This document shows, one piece after another, positions 22,341 through 35,289 of a DNA stretch of 64,000 bases. Within the stretch, counting starts at the first letter, position 1; every line of letters starts with the position of its first letter. Under the pieces are notes generated by a model. That model ran no database searches. It was given only the letters and a program-made list of their open reading frames with translations, and had not been told where the DNA came from. The DNA is from Lichina pygmaea. Taxonomy: Eukaryota; Ascomycota; Lichinomycetes; Lichinales; Lichinaceae. The DNA lies in NCBI GenBank assembly GCA_963422465.1, contig OY730170.1, positions 806,001-870,000 of the forward strand. The letters are read 5' to 3'. The position numbers and the translations under genes are program-made.

Positions 22341-24203
22341 TCACCTGCTCCACTGGACGGCCACCCTCTTGGGCTGTTCAATCTCCTTTGCTTGCCACTG
22401 CTGTTCCTCGCCCTCATTCTCCACGTCATCCGCACCCCGGGCAACACCAGGTAACAAGTCCAACACATCCCTCTCGGCGGACCAATGCGCGAAAACGTAG
22501 TGGGGCACACAGATCTTCAAGCACGACAGATTTGTATGGTTCTTCTTGAACGACCTCCAGAAAGACCGGAAGTGCATGGCGTCTTCGGCGAGGAGAGACA
22601 TGTGTGGGTCCGGCAGTTGTCCGTGCCAGATAGTCTTCGTGCCGCTGCCGGGTCGACCGGGTCGGATCAGAAGCGGCGAGGCCGAGGAGTATGTTATCGT
22701 GAGCGAGTCGATCAGCGATCCTAGCGGTTGAGGAGGAAGGACCGGCGAAGTTGGGACGGAGGAGGGCGAGGACGGGGGCGTGCTTGAAGAAGAGTGGTGT
22801 TCCACCGAAGGGAAATACCAGTCTTCGGTGGTAGCCACGGCGGAGTCGAAAAACACGCACTCGCGGCTGTGCGCAGCTGAGAGCTCGACCGCGACGGGGA
22901 TGCCCGACGCGCGCAGCGTGCTCATGAGTTTAGCGACGGTCCGGAGCTCCACCGCTCGGCAGGTAGGATCCATGGCCGCCAGAGACCGGGCCGAGCCCGT
23001 CGAGGGACTCGACCTCGACAGGAAATCCCACGCCAAGACGGGACTTCGCCAGTCAAAGTGCGACGTCATGAATCTCAGCAGCTCCAAGCCCTCGTGGTCG
23101 TTGATGAGCGGATAGAGACTGCGTGGGTTGTGACGGCACTGCGTGCCGGTGGGATCCAGGGAGCGGATATCCCACCTGCCTTCGCGCACGATGCTTCTGA
23201 GCTCGGCGAGGTATTGCCGGAGATCTTTCGTCGTGGTTGGTGTGCACACGGCGTCGGCGTCCGCCGGCGCGCCCTTGTCGACGTTGTCGTGCCGCTGCCA
23301 GTCGGTGTAGTCCGCTACCTCTCTGGTGTCGCCGCTGGTGAAGAACTCTAGCGTCGAGTGAAAGTCAAGGCAGATCGTGCGCAGTCGAGGGAGCGCGGTC
23401 AGGGGCTCGAGAAAATGCTGGAAGCTGCGAATGCTTGTCGCCATGTCCCACAGCTGGATCGTGCGCAGGTGTGGACCGGCGCCCCTGACGACCGCGTCGG
23501 AGAGCTGGGTCTGGCAATCAATGTGGGCCCAGCTGAAGCCTGCTGTGCCGACAACAACCAAAGTCTCCAGGGCAGGGCTCGCCCGGAGCAAGCAAGTCAA
23601 TGCGTCGTCATGGCCGTTCATTGTGCGATTCTTGAGACCTTTCTTGCTCACGGGTTTGTTCGTCCGTCGGCGTTGGTAGATGGCGCCACTGACCTTGAGG
23701 AACTGGAGCCGCTTGAAGAGCACAGGGTAGGCTGTGACGAGATCGTGCCACGACCAGCCAGGGCCGTAGTACTCCTCGGCGATGTTGCTCAGGTCGAGCG
23801 ATCGCAGATTTGGACAGTGCCGTTCCAGGGCCGCGAACTCTTCGAGCGTCGAGAAGTGCGATATTGCGATCTTTCGCACGTAGCGGCCGCGGTCCGGGTT
23901 CGCGGCGAGGGCACGCAGGAAACGGCGGAACCTGATCTTGCCGCCGTTAGCATTGCGGTGAAAAGCATCCGCCTCGGCGCCGATGAAGTAATGCTCGACA
24001 AAGTCATCGGCTTGGAAGGGTTCGCGGTAGAGAGCATAGAGGACATGTGGGTTATGAGAGAAGCCTTTGGACAGGGACGGGAGATTACGCAGATCTGCGA
24101 GCGGGAGCCGACGAGCGATCTCCGCGAAGATATCGGCGGGTAGGGATACTAAAGTCGAAACCTCGGCCGGCGACGATTTCGAGTGCGTTGTGGAGAGAGC
24201 CAT
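22341..24203 (-). CDS. F-box protein with LRR-like C-terminal part
   Basis: A probable substrate adaptor of an SCF ubiquitin ligase. A single exon from ATG 24203 gives about 620 aa. The frame is open to 24368 with another ATG at 24263, so up to 20 residues more are possible. The F-box sits near the N-terminus: TLVSLPADIFAEIARRLPLADLRNLPSLSK. It is followed by irregular leucine-rich segments such as LERHCPNLRSLDLSNIAEEY and ALPRLRTICLDFHS, the usual pattern in the large and fast-evolving fungal F-box/LRR group. A Ser/Pro linker lies near residues 500-530 and the C-terminus is acidic then basic. The substrate is unknown. It is convergent with MED20, with 257 bp between stop codons. Confidence 0.75.
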   Translation of the reverse strand: MALSTTHSKSSPAEVSTLVSLPADIFAEIARRLPLADLRNLPSLSKGFSHNPHVLYALYREPFQADDFVEHYFIGAEADAFHRNANGGKIRFRRFLRALAANPDRGRYVRKIAISHFSTLEEFAALERHCPNLRSLDLSNIAEEYYGPGWSWHDLVTAYPVLFKRLQFLKVSGAIYQRRRTNKPVSKKGLKNRTMNGHDDALTCLLRASPALETLVVVGTAGFSWAHIDCQTQLSDAVVRGAGPHLRTIQLWDMATSIRSFQHFLEPLTALPRLRTICLDFHSTLEFFTSGDTREVADYTDWQRHDNVDKGAPADADAVCTPTTTKDLRQYLAELRSIVREGRWDIRSLDPTGTQCRHNPRSLYPLINDHEGLELLRFMTSHFDWRSPVLAWDFLSRSSPSTGSARSLAAMDPTCRAVELRTVAKLMSTLRASGIPVAVELSAAHSRECVFFDSAVATTEDWYFPSVEHHSSSSTPPSSPSSVPTSPVLPPQPLGSLIDSLTITYSSASPLLIRPGRPGSGTKTIWHGQLPDPHMSLLAEDAMHFRSFWRSFKKNHTNLSCLKICVPHYVFAHWSAERDVLDLLPGVARGADDVENEGEEQQWQAKEIEQPKRVAVQWSR

Positions 24204-25096
24204 CGATGTAGGCAAGGGCGAGTCAACGAACGACGCTGTTTGAAGGTTCGCAAACGTGTACATAGACCAGCTATGTGTGAATCGAAGAAGAGAATGACGG
24301 AGGACGGACAGACGGCGAGGGAGCACGAGGTAGGGTGAATAAGAAAGGGACGTAGAGAACGGCAGCACAAGAGAATCGAAGAGCGGAGTAAAGGCCGAGA
24401 GAATGGGCTGAGATCATCTTTTCATCCGCTAGACGATAGTTTCTTTGACGGTCTAGTATTGTCTTTATCAAAGAACAAAAATGCCGTAGGGGAACAAGAC
24501 TTTGAGGCGCTATCTTCGTGATGTGAATGCCTTCGATGGGTGAAACAGACAAAGAGAAAGGGAGACCATGTCAGTTGCTGATGTGTCGAGCTCATCCAAC
24601 GTGGCACCCATCGAGACGGTGCCTTGCGTCCATACCAAGTAAAGACGAGGAGCTCGAGGATATCGCAGTTCATCAGGCTGCACCTGTTCCCCGCCATCTG
24701 CACAGACTGAGGATCTCCAGGCTAGGGATGTAGATGACCAGCATGCAAGAAAGATTAGGCCAATAGTGCTGCTGGTGACACTTCGCCTTATGTACAGGAC
24801 ATCTTGGGTCTCGGCCAAAGAAAGGGATCGGGGGATACTTGATGTCCGACCAGTAGTTCAACGGCCCTCCGCAGTAAAGCCTTGCGCAGTCTTAGCAGAT
24901 TGCGTAGCAGGAACGCAGTAGCGTTCGTTGAAGACTGAAGTGCTACCGCGGCCTCTGATCAGAAGTCTACCGTGGCCCTGTCGATATTCATTGTCCCTCA
25001 GTCATAAGAATGGATGTAGCAAGAAAACTTCGGCATGTCAAGAAATTCCAGCCGAAAGAGAGCCAATAACCGAACAAGAAGACATCCTAAGGCGGC
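24204..25096. other. F-box leader and intergenic region
   Basis: Upstream of the F-box start and downstream of calmodulin. No further gene is recognised. Short frames on both strands lack domains. Confidence 0.45.
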
Positions 25097-25845
<749 letters not shown>

Positions 25846-26292
25846 CTTAGGCAGCCCCAATTGGTGGATCCTGGAGGGGTTCTGGATGATAGTGACGTTC
25901 TCTTCGCCGTCTAGCGTCGGTATCGTCGTGGTGGTGAAAGATCAAAGCAGAGGAGGTCGTCTTGATGCAGTGAATGACGTGAGAGGTCTACCAGTAGGTT
26001 ACTCGGCCTCCATCGAGGGGAAAAGAGGCACGAGAGGGCACGGGTCCGTGGGGTAGTTGCTCTGTTGTGGGGCTCGCTCCCACTAGCTGCAGGCTTCTGA
26101 TTGGTCCCGCAGAGCCGCACCTTTCCCGTTCCGTCATCACTGACCTTACGAGTACGTACGTATTTTTCGGCAACTGATTACCGTTAAAACATTTGTCAGT
26201 TGCCTACTTCAGCCCATGGTGCTTTCAAAAGTATCAAGGCATCGAAACTCCGTCAGCGGTCGGATGAAGCTCATGTTGCAGACAAGCCCGAG

Positions 26293-27844
26293 ATGTGGCG
26301 CGATCGGACCAACCTGTGAGTTTGAGCTCCATGACTGCCATATCAGGCACATGCTGACTATGCTCACCCAGCTACATCTCGTACCGGCAATCCTATTCGC
26401 ATCACCAGTCGCGGAAACCTCGGTTCGGAGGACCGTCTGCCAATGGATTCAAGAGCGCAGCGCCGACGTCGGAAGAGCGTCGCGGGCTCATGGCCGGTGC
26501 CGGCACCGGCTTCGACGACGACGATGGAGATGCTGTCATCGAGATGGACCTGCTACCGCCCCGCTGGGTCGATGTCGGCGACGAGGTGACGGAGCTGTTG
26601 GCAGACATCGCCCAAAAATCGGCCCGGCTCGACAAGATGCATTCGAAGCATGTGCTGCCAGGCTTTGATGACGATCACATCAGGAGAGAAGAAGAAGGCG
26701 AGATTGAGCGCTTGACCCAAGAGATGACCCGGGGCTTTCATGCTTGTCAGCGCAGCATACAGAAGATTGAGGCCATGGTGCGACAGTCTCGGCAGCAGGG
26801 ACCAGGAGTCAGCCAAGCCGAGGAGACCATGGCGCGAAACATTCAGGTATCACTAGCTTCTCGAGTGCAAGAAGCGAGTGCCGAATTTCGAAAGAAACAG
26901 AGCGCCTACCTGAAAAGTGGGCATTCAACCTTTCCTGGCTCAAGCTGTCCATTGACATCCTCAACTGACCACCATCCACAATCTAGAGCTCCGAGGTATC
27001 AGTGGCATGGCATCCCCTTTCGAACGGTCTGGGACTCCGCAGATCACGTTCTCAGATCCATCCCTCGTGGAAAGCGACGCAGACAAGTCCTTCTCTCAAT
27101 CAACCTTGCGTCAGACATCGCAGAAGCAATTGACCAGCAACGACACGGCCATCATGCAGCGCGAACGTGAGATAGAAGACATTGCCAAGGGTATCATCGA
27201 GCTGGCGGATATCTTCAGAGACCTGCAGACGATGGTCATCGACCAAGGGACCATGCTGGACCGTATCGACTACAACGTCGAACGGATGGCTGTGGACGTC
27301 AAGGCTGCAGACAAGGAGCTCACAGTGGTATGTTCTTGACCGCAATATCTCACCTCATTCAACGTCGAGTCCGCGTTCCCTCCTGGTCACTGGGCACCTT
27401 ACATCTTCACTAAAAACAACTGACCCCGAAACACAATAACGAAAGGCATCCGGTTACCAACGCCGCTCCGCCAAGCGCAAAATCATTCTCCTCTTGGTCC
27501 TGCTCGTAGTAGGGATGTTCATCCTTCTGCTCATCAAGCCCAAACGACATTCATCGCCAACACCACCGCCACCAGCACCAGCCGCTCCCGAACAACCACC
27601 CAACCCACCACCTGCCGCGGCTCCTCCACCGCCAGCGAGGCGAGAACGGAGAAGCGCTAGCAACGGAGGATCACATCTCCCAAGACAAGGTGAGCCTTTG
27701 CCACCAGATTCCGTCGTCAACGATCTCCTCGGAGACGATACGAGCCTAGGAGTACAAGCGGAAAGTGGATCTTGGCAAGACGTACCGAGTCGCCTTCAGA
27801 AGCGGGAGTGGAAGCGACGGAGAAGACGAAGAATGGGCACGTAG
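26293..27844 (+). CDS. TLG2: t-SNARE syntaxin, Tlg2/syntaxin-16 type
   Basis: A Qa-SNARE for fusion of endosome-derived vesicles at the trans-Golgi network. Exons are 26293-26315, 26372-26916, 26987-27327 and 27446-27844 (about 435 aa). The short first exon gives MWRDRTNL and the splice restores MWRDRTNLYISYRQSY, the conserved N-peptide that binds Vps45-type SM proteins. The Habc region spans about residues 70-200. The SNARE motif is IMQREREIEDIAKGIIELAD to DYNVERMAVDVKAADKEL, with the zero-layer Gln in DLQTMVIDQG. The transmembrane helix KIILLLVLLVVGMFILLLI follows in exon 4. Unusually for a tail-anchored SNARE, about 100 residues follow the membrane helix: a Pro-rich run, then a basic end. 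That tail would be lumenal. Intron lengths are 56, 70 and 118 nt. Confidence 0.9.
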
Positions 27845-29135
27845 GGCAGGAGCGCCGATCATTGATACCGCAGGGATGCGAGCTATCCATTCGTCGTTGT
27901 ATTCTAAATTTTGTAGCGGTCTCCACAATTGAATTCTGTATTGTACCTCATGCCAAGCAAGTAAACCATACCATTCGCCCATGCTCCCTCACCATTATCT
28001 TCTGATCGCAACATCTCCATCGTATCAACCTCTCTTTCTCTACACAGCCGCATTACCACTCTCGTCCATCCATCCGGACATGGTCACTGGGGTACGTAGT
28101 GTGCAACCGTCTACTCAGCAGTGTACTCAGCTGTCTCCGCTCGAACTATCCCTATGACGCCGTAAAAACCGACCTCAAGTGAAACGTAGTAGCAAAAGCG
28201 CGTGCGTCGTACGGCGTGTGACCCCGCACGATGATCAACCTTGGCAGTTGCGTTGGTACACACTGACCGGGAAGGAGGCTGAAGGGCGGAGTAACCGAGT
28301 TGTCTAGTAAGCTGGACAGTCGCAATTGGCTGGTGAGTTGGGAGTTGTATTGAAGGTAGCTGTGCTAGGACCCTGAATCTTCTACGGCCTACGTACACGG
28401 AGATGGAAGTTGAAGGCCAAGAGCGTGACTAGCACTGGGACTAAGTCTGTGATCAAGACTAGCTCCAGGATGGTATCAGGCACCTTGCCTTCAGATCAGC
28501 TCTAATCAAACTGCTCGACCTACACGGCTCGACTCACAGATATCAAGGACCAGCTTGTCCGTTCCACGGTGCCCAAACGATCGCTATATACAAATGCTCG
28601 TGCTATACATACGTTCCGATTCTGAGCACGTAGACTCGAGCCCAACGCACAGAGGGTGGAACGAATGTTCTCTCTTCGACGACATACAGGCGTGCACTGT
28701 GTACTCGACGGAGCTGAGTGGGTTTGGAAAGCGGGGAGCGTTTCGGTGGATGAGGATGGAAACGGGGCTTCAAGAGAGCGATCAGAGATGAGGAATGATG
28801 TTGGAAACATCGAGCTGGGATGTTGAGGAGGAAGAGAGAGAGGGAAAGATAATGAGGGATGGAGAGGTGCCGTTGGCGTAAAAGAACATGGCGGTTGAGG
28901 AGGCGGAGCTGTTTCGTATCAGAGAGGAGACAGAGTCTGGGATAGGAAAATAAACCAAGAACTTGTAAAGATATAGAATCAGAGTCCTGCAGCGCGAATG
29001 GAATATGGGGATCAAGTGCTTTGCGTTGTAGGGCAATTCGCGGGAATGCTTTGCAAGCAGGGACATGAGTAGAACCAAGAAATTAAACACCGAAAGATGA
29101 GTAGTTCGCCATTCTCTCCTAGATCACGAGAGAAT
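27845..29135. other. Intergenic, no gene recognised
   Basis: About 1.3 kb between the convergent TLG2 and RTT103 genes. No domain-bearing frame, tRNA or repeat stands out. The proximal ends are presumably 3' UTRs. Confidence 0.45.
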
Positions 29136-30815
29136 TTATCCGCTTGTCAACACTTCCGTCGTACCATCGTCCAGTCCCACCGTGGCCTGCTCCTCGGGCT
29201 CGGAACTCAGACGGGCCCATTTGGAGCGGCCATTGACGTCATAGGCGTCGTCATCAATCTGGTGGTGGTCATTCATTTTGCGCTTGGTGGCGCCGGAGCC
29301 GGGTATCGGCACGTTTTCCGGGGTTGACTCATTGAGATTCGTGGAGCTCGTTGCTGGAAGGCTAGAAGCGGAGAAGTCTTGCTCGGAGACATTGAGAATT
29401 GAGAGTTGAGAAGTGGCAACGGTGTTTGGGTCTTGATCGGCGCTTGGTGGTGCGGGAATCAATGGCTCTAGGGGCTTGCCTACGTTGGCCGCTTCGTCGT
29501 GGAATACCGCCGGTGGCTCGTAGTCCCCGTCGTCCACTTCGGCGACGCCATCGTAGCCGCCATGAGCGAATGGTGCGGGACGGCCAGGCGGAGTCGACGA
29601 CTCAACCGGTGGAGGAGTGAGAGCTTCAACGTCCGGAGCTTCTGGTTCTGCAGAAGCCGCTAAGCCGCCGGTATGCTCTGTATCATGTTCACCACCCATG
29701 GCACTCCCGTTGGTATCGGCGAAATTGTTGGGGGATTCTTCCGCGAGACCACGCATGATGCTATCTTCGACGTCCCGCTTCTTTTCCTCTGTAGCTGCCT
29801 TTCGTTGAGCGATCTCTTTCTCTTCGTTCTCCTCCAGTTGAAGCATGTTCCGATTCTTCTCAAGCATCTTCTCGAGGCCCTGGATGAGCTCTCGGCGCGC
29901 CTTGATACTCTCGGCAACGGCACCCTCGGCGCTTGCCAACGACTTGAGGAGACCGCTGAGACGTGCAGCGTGGACGGGTGGTGCGGGATCTTGGACGGTC
30001 GGATCGACAAGCTTGTCGTACTCCTGGTTGGCATCCGCGAGAGTGCTAGCCTTGCCGGCGGCCAGCTTTGACACTGCAGATTGCAGCGGCACCAACGACT
30101 GAATCTCGGCTGGAATTGTGCCTCCAGCGCCGGGCATCAGGGAGCCTCCGAGAAGGGATTTTTTGCCGTTCGTGCGTGACTTGTCGAGGTCTCAACAGGG
30201 TCAGCTAGATGTCATCTATGGCACAGGGCACTCTCTCACCTGAGACGCGCGCCTCGATCGCATCCTGGATAGGCAACTCGAAGATCTGTCGTTGCCGCCA
30301 CACCTCAAGCACTCGACGCAGTTTCTGCTGTACTTCGTACGAGGCTCCACGGTAGGCAAAGGTAGTGGCCTCGGTGATGATCTGTCATGCGTAAGTGAGA
30401 GCTGTCCGATTCGGCAGCAAAGGGGACATACTGGAGAGAAGGCGACGAGGAAGTCATGCTTCTTGCGCACTTTTGACTGTTGCACGACCTCTGGCAGACA
30501 AATTTAGCTGCGTGACTGCTTCTAACACATCATTTCCAATGACATGCACGCACCATTTGCGAGATATATCAAGTTGAGTCGCTTGTTGGCCCCAGAGTCT
30601 TTGAGCCGCTGAAGCCATAGCTGGACGGTCGTCTCTGCGTGCCTCCTGTAGTTGGGTCAGAACGTGGTACCGCCCGCTGAAGAGCGCGCATCACTGGATA
30701 TTATCCATGCTACAAACCTATGGAACATGACCCATTGCGCCACAGTCACGATGCTCTCTTGCGTTTCATTCAAGGCCGAGAGCTTGGCCAGCACAGCATC
30801 CGGCGTGTAGGCCAT
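29136..30815 (-). CDS. RTT103: CID-domain transcription termination factor, Rtt103-like
   Basis: Rtt103/CREPT-type proteins bind the Ser2-phosphorylated RNA polymerase II C-terminal domain and help recruit the Rat1 exonuclease at termination. Exons (complement): 30718-30815, 30554-30645, 30432-30490, 30240-30381 and 29136-30190, giving about 481 aa. The N-terminal CTD-interacting domain reads MAYTPDAVLAKLSALNETQE, TVAQWVMFHRRHAETTVQLW, KRLNLIYLANEVVQQSKVR, DFLVAFSPII and YEVQQKLRRVLEVWRQRQ across four splice junctions. The last junction gives ARVSDLDKSRTNGKKSLLGGSL. A coiled-coil segment (SIKARRELIQGLEKMLEKNR) follows, then a long acidic, Pro-rich tail with a basic KRK near the end. The four introns are 72, 63, 50 and 49 nt. 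It is divergent from CLC1. Confidence 0.88.
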
Positions 30816-31257
30816 CTTGCGCCTGTCGACTCGACTAGAATGGCTGGATATAAGACTGCTCGTGACTTAGGGGTGCCAGTCCAGCTCCAGGCACGACTAC
30901 AGATCTTAATCACTCCACAATGCCGCCGTTGTTATGAAGGCAGGGGTGGCCGGCGGGGTTTTTGGTCTGGACTGGATGATGATGGTTGGAGTGAGTCGGC
31001 TGGCCTTTAAATCTGATGCGACGATACCAAGCCAATAACACGTTTCCTTTACAGTACCGTTATTGTCTCGTTTCTTTTGATGGTGTCTCGGAATTAACCG
31101 GCATCAAACTTAATTGTGCCACCCTGCGATCAGCAGCTCTAGCCTAACTCACTTCCGTAAACTTGGACCTCTTCATCAACTTGTTCTTGGTCTTGGAGAA
31201 GACTGTAACCTAAATCCTTCACACTTGACATCGAGCTCAGCCTCGGGGTGATTGATC
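30816..31257. promoter_or_regulatory. Shared divergent promoter of RTT103 and CLC1
   Basis: 442 bp separate the two start codons, so both promoters must lie here or overlap. No TATA box is evident. A C/T-rich patch occurs near 31040-31075. No specific operator was recognised. Confidence 0.5.
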
Positions 31258-32236
31258 ATGGCAGACCGCTTCCCATCGATAGAGGAGTTTTCGGAAGGTA
31301 CGATACCCTGTAACATGGGCATACCATGCGCAGGCTAGACCCGGAGACCTTGATCGCAATCGACTGACTGTTGTCCTGATAGGCGACACCGAAGCCCGTG
31401 GTAATTCAGGAATGGGTCTGGATCCGACAACTTCGACCGACACGGACTTTCTTGCCCGCGAAAAGGCTGCTCTTGGGGATGACGCCGATCTGTTTGCCTC
31501 CGCCGGAGATCAACCAAACACGGTGGCTACGGTGCAAGATGCGGATGAAGACGATCTGCTAGGTGGCGGTGGGGCCCATGATACGGACGGTGTATCGGAC
31601 TTCCAAAGCTCCTTTCCGGCAATCGATGCCGGTAACTCGGTACGTTGATCAAGCTCGCCGTACATCGCATGTGTCTCGTCTGCTCGACTGGTCTGAAAGG
31701 GTTCTGACACAGCCATAGCAAATAGGACCCGGTGGCACGATCACCGGCTCCAACGAGCCGTTCCTCTCTCAGCCTCCGATCTCGTCGTTTGGCGAACAAC
31801 AACACGAAGAAGAAGCACAAGTGATCAGGTACGTTTCTCTGCCTATCATATTTACAAACATCTATCTCACGCTTTCTCCTACAGAGAATGGCGAGAACGA
31901 CGTGATCTGGCCATCCAGCACCGTGACGAAGCGTCTCAGCGACGTAAGGAAGAAACGGTCAAAGGAGCCCAGCAATCGATCGACGAATTCTACGAGAATT
32001 ACAACACGAAGAAAGAGAAGCAGCTTGCGCAGACGCGCAAGGAAGCGGAGGATTTCCTCGCGAGCCGTCAGGACACGTCGGCCGGCGGCACCAGCTGGGA
32101 GCGAATAGCCAAACTGGTCGACCTGAGCGGCAAGGGGGCTCGAGGCGGCGCCAGTGGGACGGGCAAGGAACGATTCAGGGAACTGCTGCTCAGCCTGAAG
32201 AAGGATGAGCGAGCTCCCGGAGCGACGGGTTATTAG
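31258..32236 (+). CDS. CLC1: Clathrin light chain
   Basis: The regulatory light chain of the clathrin triskelion, acting at coated pits and the TGN. Exons are 31258-31297, 31383-31639, 31719-31828 and 31885-32236 (about 252 aa). The N-terminus MADRFPSIEEFSEGDTEA is characteristic of fungal light chains. An acidic Asp/Glu-rich segment (DADEDDLLGGG) follows. The heavy-chain-binding heptad region starts at QVIREWRERRDLAIQHRDEA and runs through SQRRKEETVKGAQQSIDEFY. The C-terminus WERIAKLVDLSGKG and RFRELLLSLKKDERAPGATGY is the conserved fungal end. Introns are 85, 79 and 56 nt. For intron 2 the acceptor at 31718 was chosen because it restores NSQIGPGGTITGS. Confidence 0.92.
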
Positions 32237-33044
32237 ACGGTAGACGGCAGTGTCTTTGAACCACTCCCTCCCCCCTCTCGCTCCCCTCTTGCCCCTCTCT
32301 TCACTCTGCCATCCTCCTCTACGCTCCTAAGCTCCTCCCACCGAAGGCTTATAGTCATCCTACAAGTCAAGACGAATAAACAGCCCACCCCGAAAAGGGC
32401 CTTCGACCTCGGACTGCACACACGTCCCTTTCCATCGACGCAAGTTACTTCCATTGCAGTCCATAATCCGTAGCACCCAGCTATACAGCACCGCCCCTTT
32501 ATACCCTAGCTACCCCAGACAACCATAGCGTTCGTCCATAGCAGCGATCGTCGTGGTAGTCGTGAAACGGTAGATGTGCCATCCCGAGCACTCGCCACTC
32601 CAATACCTACTCTCCTTGACGTCATATCGTACCTTCTGCTCGTCGACCCGAGACGCTTTGCCGCCGCTTTTGGTAGCGCCGGGCTCGCGCGTGAACCGCT
32701 AGAGGCAGAAGAACGCGTGTGCAGCGGGAGGAGAGGTACAAGGAGCAGAGCAGACACGCCAGTGAAGTGGGTTGCGGATAAGATTGCGGGATGATATGCT
32801 ATGGAACGTTCTTTGGGTTGGATCATCGGGGTTGTCGGTGGTGATGCTGGGCCGATGTGGTGCTGTGGTACGGGTAATTACTCTATGAAGAAGTACCCTA
32901 CTGATGCGATGAGGTATGTAGTGGACTGCCTTGACGGCGTAGAGAGGTAGGTCATACGTGGGATCGATGATCCGTATTATACCCTACGTCCTGGCTGACA
33001 TGTTCTCATGGCGCCCGATCCCGGATGCAGTGTCCGCCGTACGG
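32237..33044. other. 3' regions of CLC1 and CDC37
   Basis: 808 bp between convergent genes. No additional gene is recognised. A run of pyrimidine-rich sequence just after the CLC1 stop is probably 3' UTR. Confidence 0.45.
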
Positions 33045-34760
33045 CTAGTCTGGATCTCCGATATCTTGCGCTGCAGCACCTGTGGCATGTTGGTCGTGTC
33101 TCGCCTGTTCTTCGATCTTCTGCAAATGTTTCTGGCCCTCCTCGGTCGTGGCGTCGATGACTTGTTCTTGCAGGCTGAGCATACCGCTCTGTACCCATCC
33201 ACATCGTCAGCAGGTGGACAAGATATGGATCGTTGCAGAGCTCCCTCATCTAGAGGTAGAGAAATGGAGGGGAGGGTCTTTACCTCGCCGAGTTTAGCAA
33301 CGACCCCCTCAGCCTCCTCGACGCTCATCTCCCCGAGGACCTTGTTGACTTGGTCGAGACTGCCGCTTCCAAGAGCCTTCTGCAGGCTTGGCGAAAAACT
33401 CTCGAATACGGCTCGTGCTTGCCGCTCGACTTCCTCCTCACTGTTGGACGCCGGGACAATGATATTGATCGACGTCCCCGGCTCGACTGGGTGGAGCTGG
33501 ATCTGCTCAACTTCCTTGCCCTCGCTAGACTCTTGCTGTGCTTTGATGTCCCGACATCGGTTGCGGATCCTGGCGTATGTCGAGTTGACGTCATCGTAGA
33601 AGACTTGCTGTCCTTGGTGGCCTTTGGTCATTACCCTGTTCCAGTGCGAGTGAGCACCGTTCCGCCGTATGTACGTGGGAGCCGCAAACCTTTTGAAGAA
33701 GAGACCAACCCCGTCTTTGCCAAGGGATCGGCAATACTGCAGCAATAATGCCTGATGGACGCATTGCCGTGCATAATCCTCCTTGCCTGCCAGCTGTCCA
33801 TCGAACGCTTCTGCCAAGAGCCCATCTGTCTCTCGCGGGCGAACGATGTCGGGGTGGGCCACGATGAACTCCAAGCACTGCTGATACTGTCCAACCTTAA
33901 TCCTTGCAAACTCTTTGCCTAGAGAAGATGCCTCGGGATTACTATCGTCGTCATTCTCGTCGCCGCCCTTGCTGACAGACTCTAGCTGGTCGTTCTTATC
34001 GCCGGCATTGTCGGATTTATCATTTAGGGTCACTGCTCCCACATTTGATTGCTCTACCGTCGCCTCGCTTTTGGCTTTTGGCTTCGGCTTTGGCTTGCCG
34101 TTGTCAGATTTGTTGACGAACGTGCTGTCGAACCCCGTGTGAATCTTGTCGCTGGTGATCTTCCGCGATTCTTCCGTCTCCAGCTCGGCCAGCTTTGCTT
34201 CCAGCTGGTCTTCTAGACCCTTGATCTTAGTGGCATGCTCCGAGAGCCTTGTGATATATGAGTTTGTCCCATTCTCCGTGCCTGGCTGATCTATCTCTTT
34301 TTTTACTTGGTCGACCAAGGTCGCCAATATTGTGGAGTATGTAGGTGGCTCCCCTTCTCTCTCGTGCACTCCTTCTGGCCGCGGTGGAAGCTGGTCCTGT
34401 GAGGGGTCTGCCGTCACTTCCACCAAAGCGTTGTAGACTTGTTCCGCGCTGCCATGCGCCTCCTCCTGTGGTTCTTGTGATTCCAGTAAGCTGATTAGCT
34501 TTTTAACCAGGGTCAGGAGGCCGTCGTTTATCTTTCGCTCGTATTTGAGCGTCTCTATCTGATGACGGCGTTGCTGTCGCTCCACATGAATCTTGTTCTG
34601 CTTTGCCCGAATGAAGGAGCGCTTATCAACGTTAGGATGCGGCTCGAAGTCCGAGTCATCGCTGAGCTCGAGATTATCCTAATCGCGGTTAGCCAAGCTA
34701 GACATTGAATGCATATCGCCCGGTGTGTGAGCTTACCCATTTGCTGTAATCGAGGACCAT
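33045..34760 (-). CDS. CDC37: Hsp90 co-chaperone Cdc37
   Basis: Delivers protein-kinase clients to Hsp90 in the cytosol. Exons (complement): 34737-34760, 33284-34678 and 33045-33188, about 520 aa. The 24-nt first exon codes MVLDYSKW and the junction restores MVLDYSKWDNLELSDDSD, the invariant Cdc37 N-terminus with the CK2-phosphorylated Ser in SDDSD. The kinase-binding coiled coil (RQQRRHQIETLKYERKINDG) follows. The middle Hsp90-binding domain contains KIKGLEDQL, KEFARIKVGQYQQCLEFI and RQCVHQALLLQYCRSLG. The C-terminal helix GEMSVEEAEGVVAKLGESGM is rebuilt across the last intron and the protein ends QDIGDPD. A Lys/Pro-rich insertion (KPKPKPKAK) lies near the middle. Length is typical of filamentous fungi. 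Divergent from MDL1. Confidence 0.93.
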
Positions 34761-35289
34761 GATTGCTGTGACCGCTCGGAGCGGAACGCAGCAGTTGTTG
34801 TTATATACCGTGCTTTACGTACGTTACGTTCTGCTATGTCGGATTCGACGTCCGTGCGTCGGGATATGCGGCTTTGAAGCTCAATTTAGCGGGCTCTTGG
34901 GGTTGAGATCCATGGGACATTTCCGGAAGTCGTCATCGATGCACGCGGCGCCGGAAAATCTTTAATTCGATGCTAGGCAACTGCGAGGACGACAGAAAAA
35001 ACAGCGCGATCTGTGTGGAGTCCCCATGAAGGTCTTGCCAATACTTTTGTCACCCGTGCTCCCGCAGCGTCTGTCAGAAGTCATGAGCCTTTCGCTGTGC
35101 CGACAGGCATCTACCTTTTGCGATGCAGTCAATTGTGAGTGCTTAAAGTGGAAGATCACCTGCCACTGCCTTTGGGGAGCCATGGGACGACCAAAATGTC
35201 CGACCGTCACTACTAGTCATTTATGGCGGTAGCATTATCAACTTGCGCTCAGACCACAGATCCGTCTCAAGACTGCTAGACTCTTCGTT
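34761..35289. promoter_or_regulatory. Divergent promoter of CDC37 and MDL1, with a possible HSE
   Basis: 529 bp between start codons. At 34921-34928 the sequence TTCCGGAA fits the TTCnnGAA core of a heat-shock element, about 160 bp upstream of CDC37 in its own direction. Only two clear units are seen, below the usual three. GTACGTACGTTACG lies at about 34817-34830. Heat control of CDC37 is plausible but inferred. Confidence 0.35.

Noticed and set aside
23358-24143. 261-codon plus-strand frame
   Set aside because: Antisense shadow of the F-box protein, which has a recognisable F-box on the minus strand.
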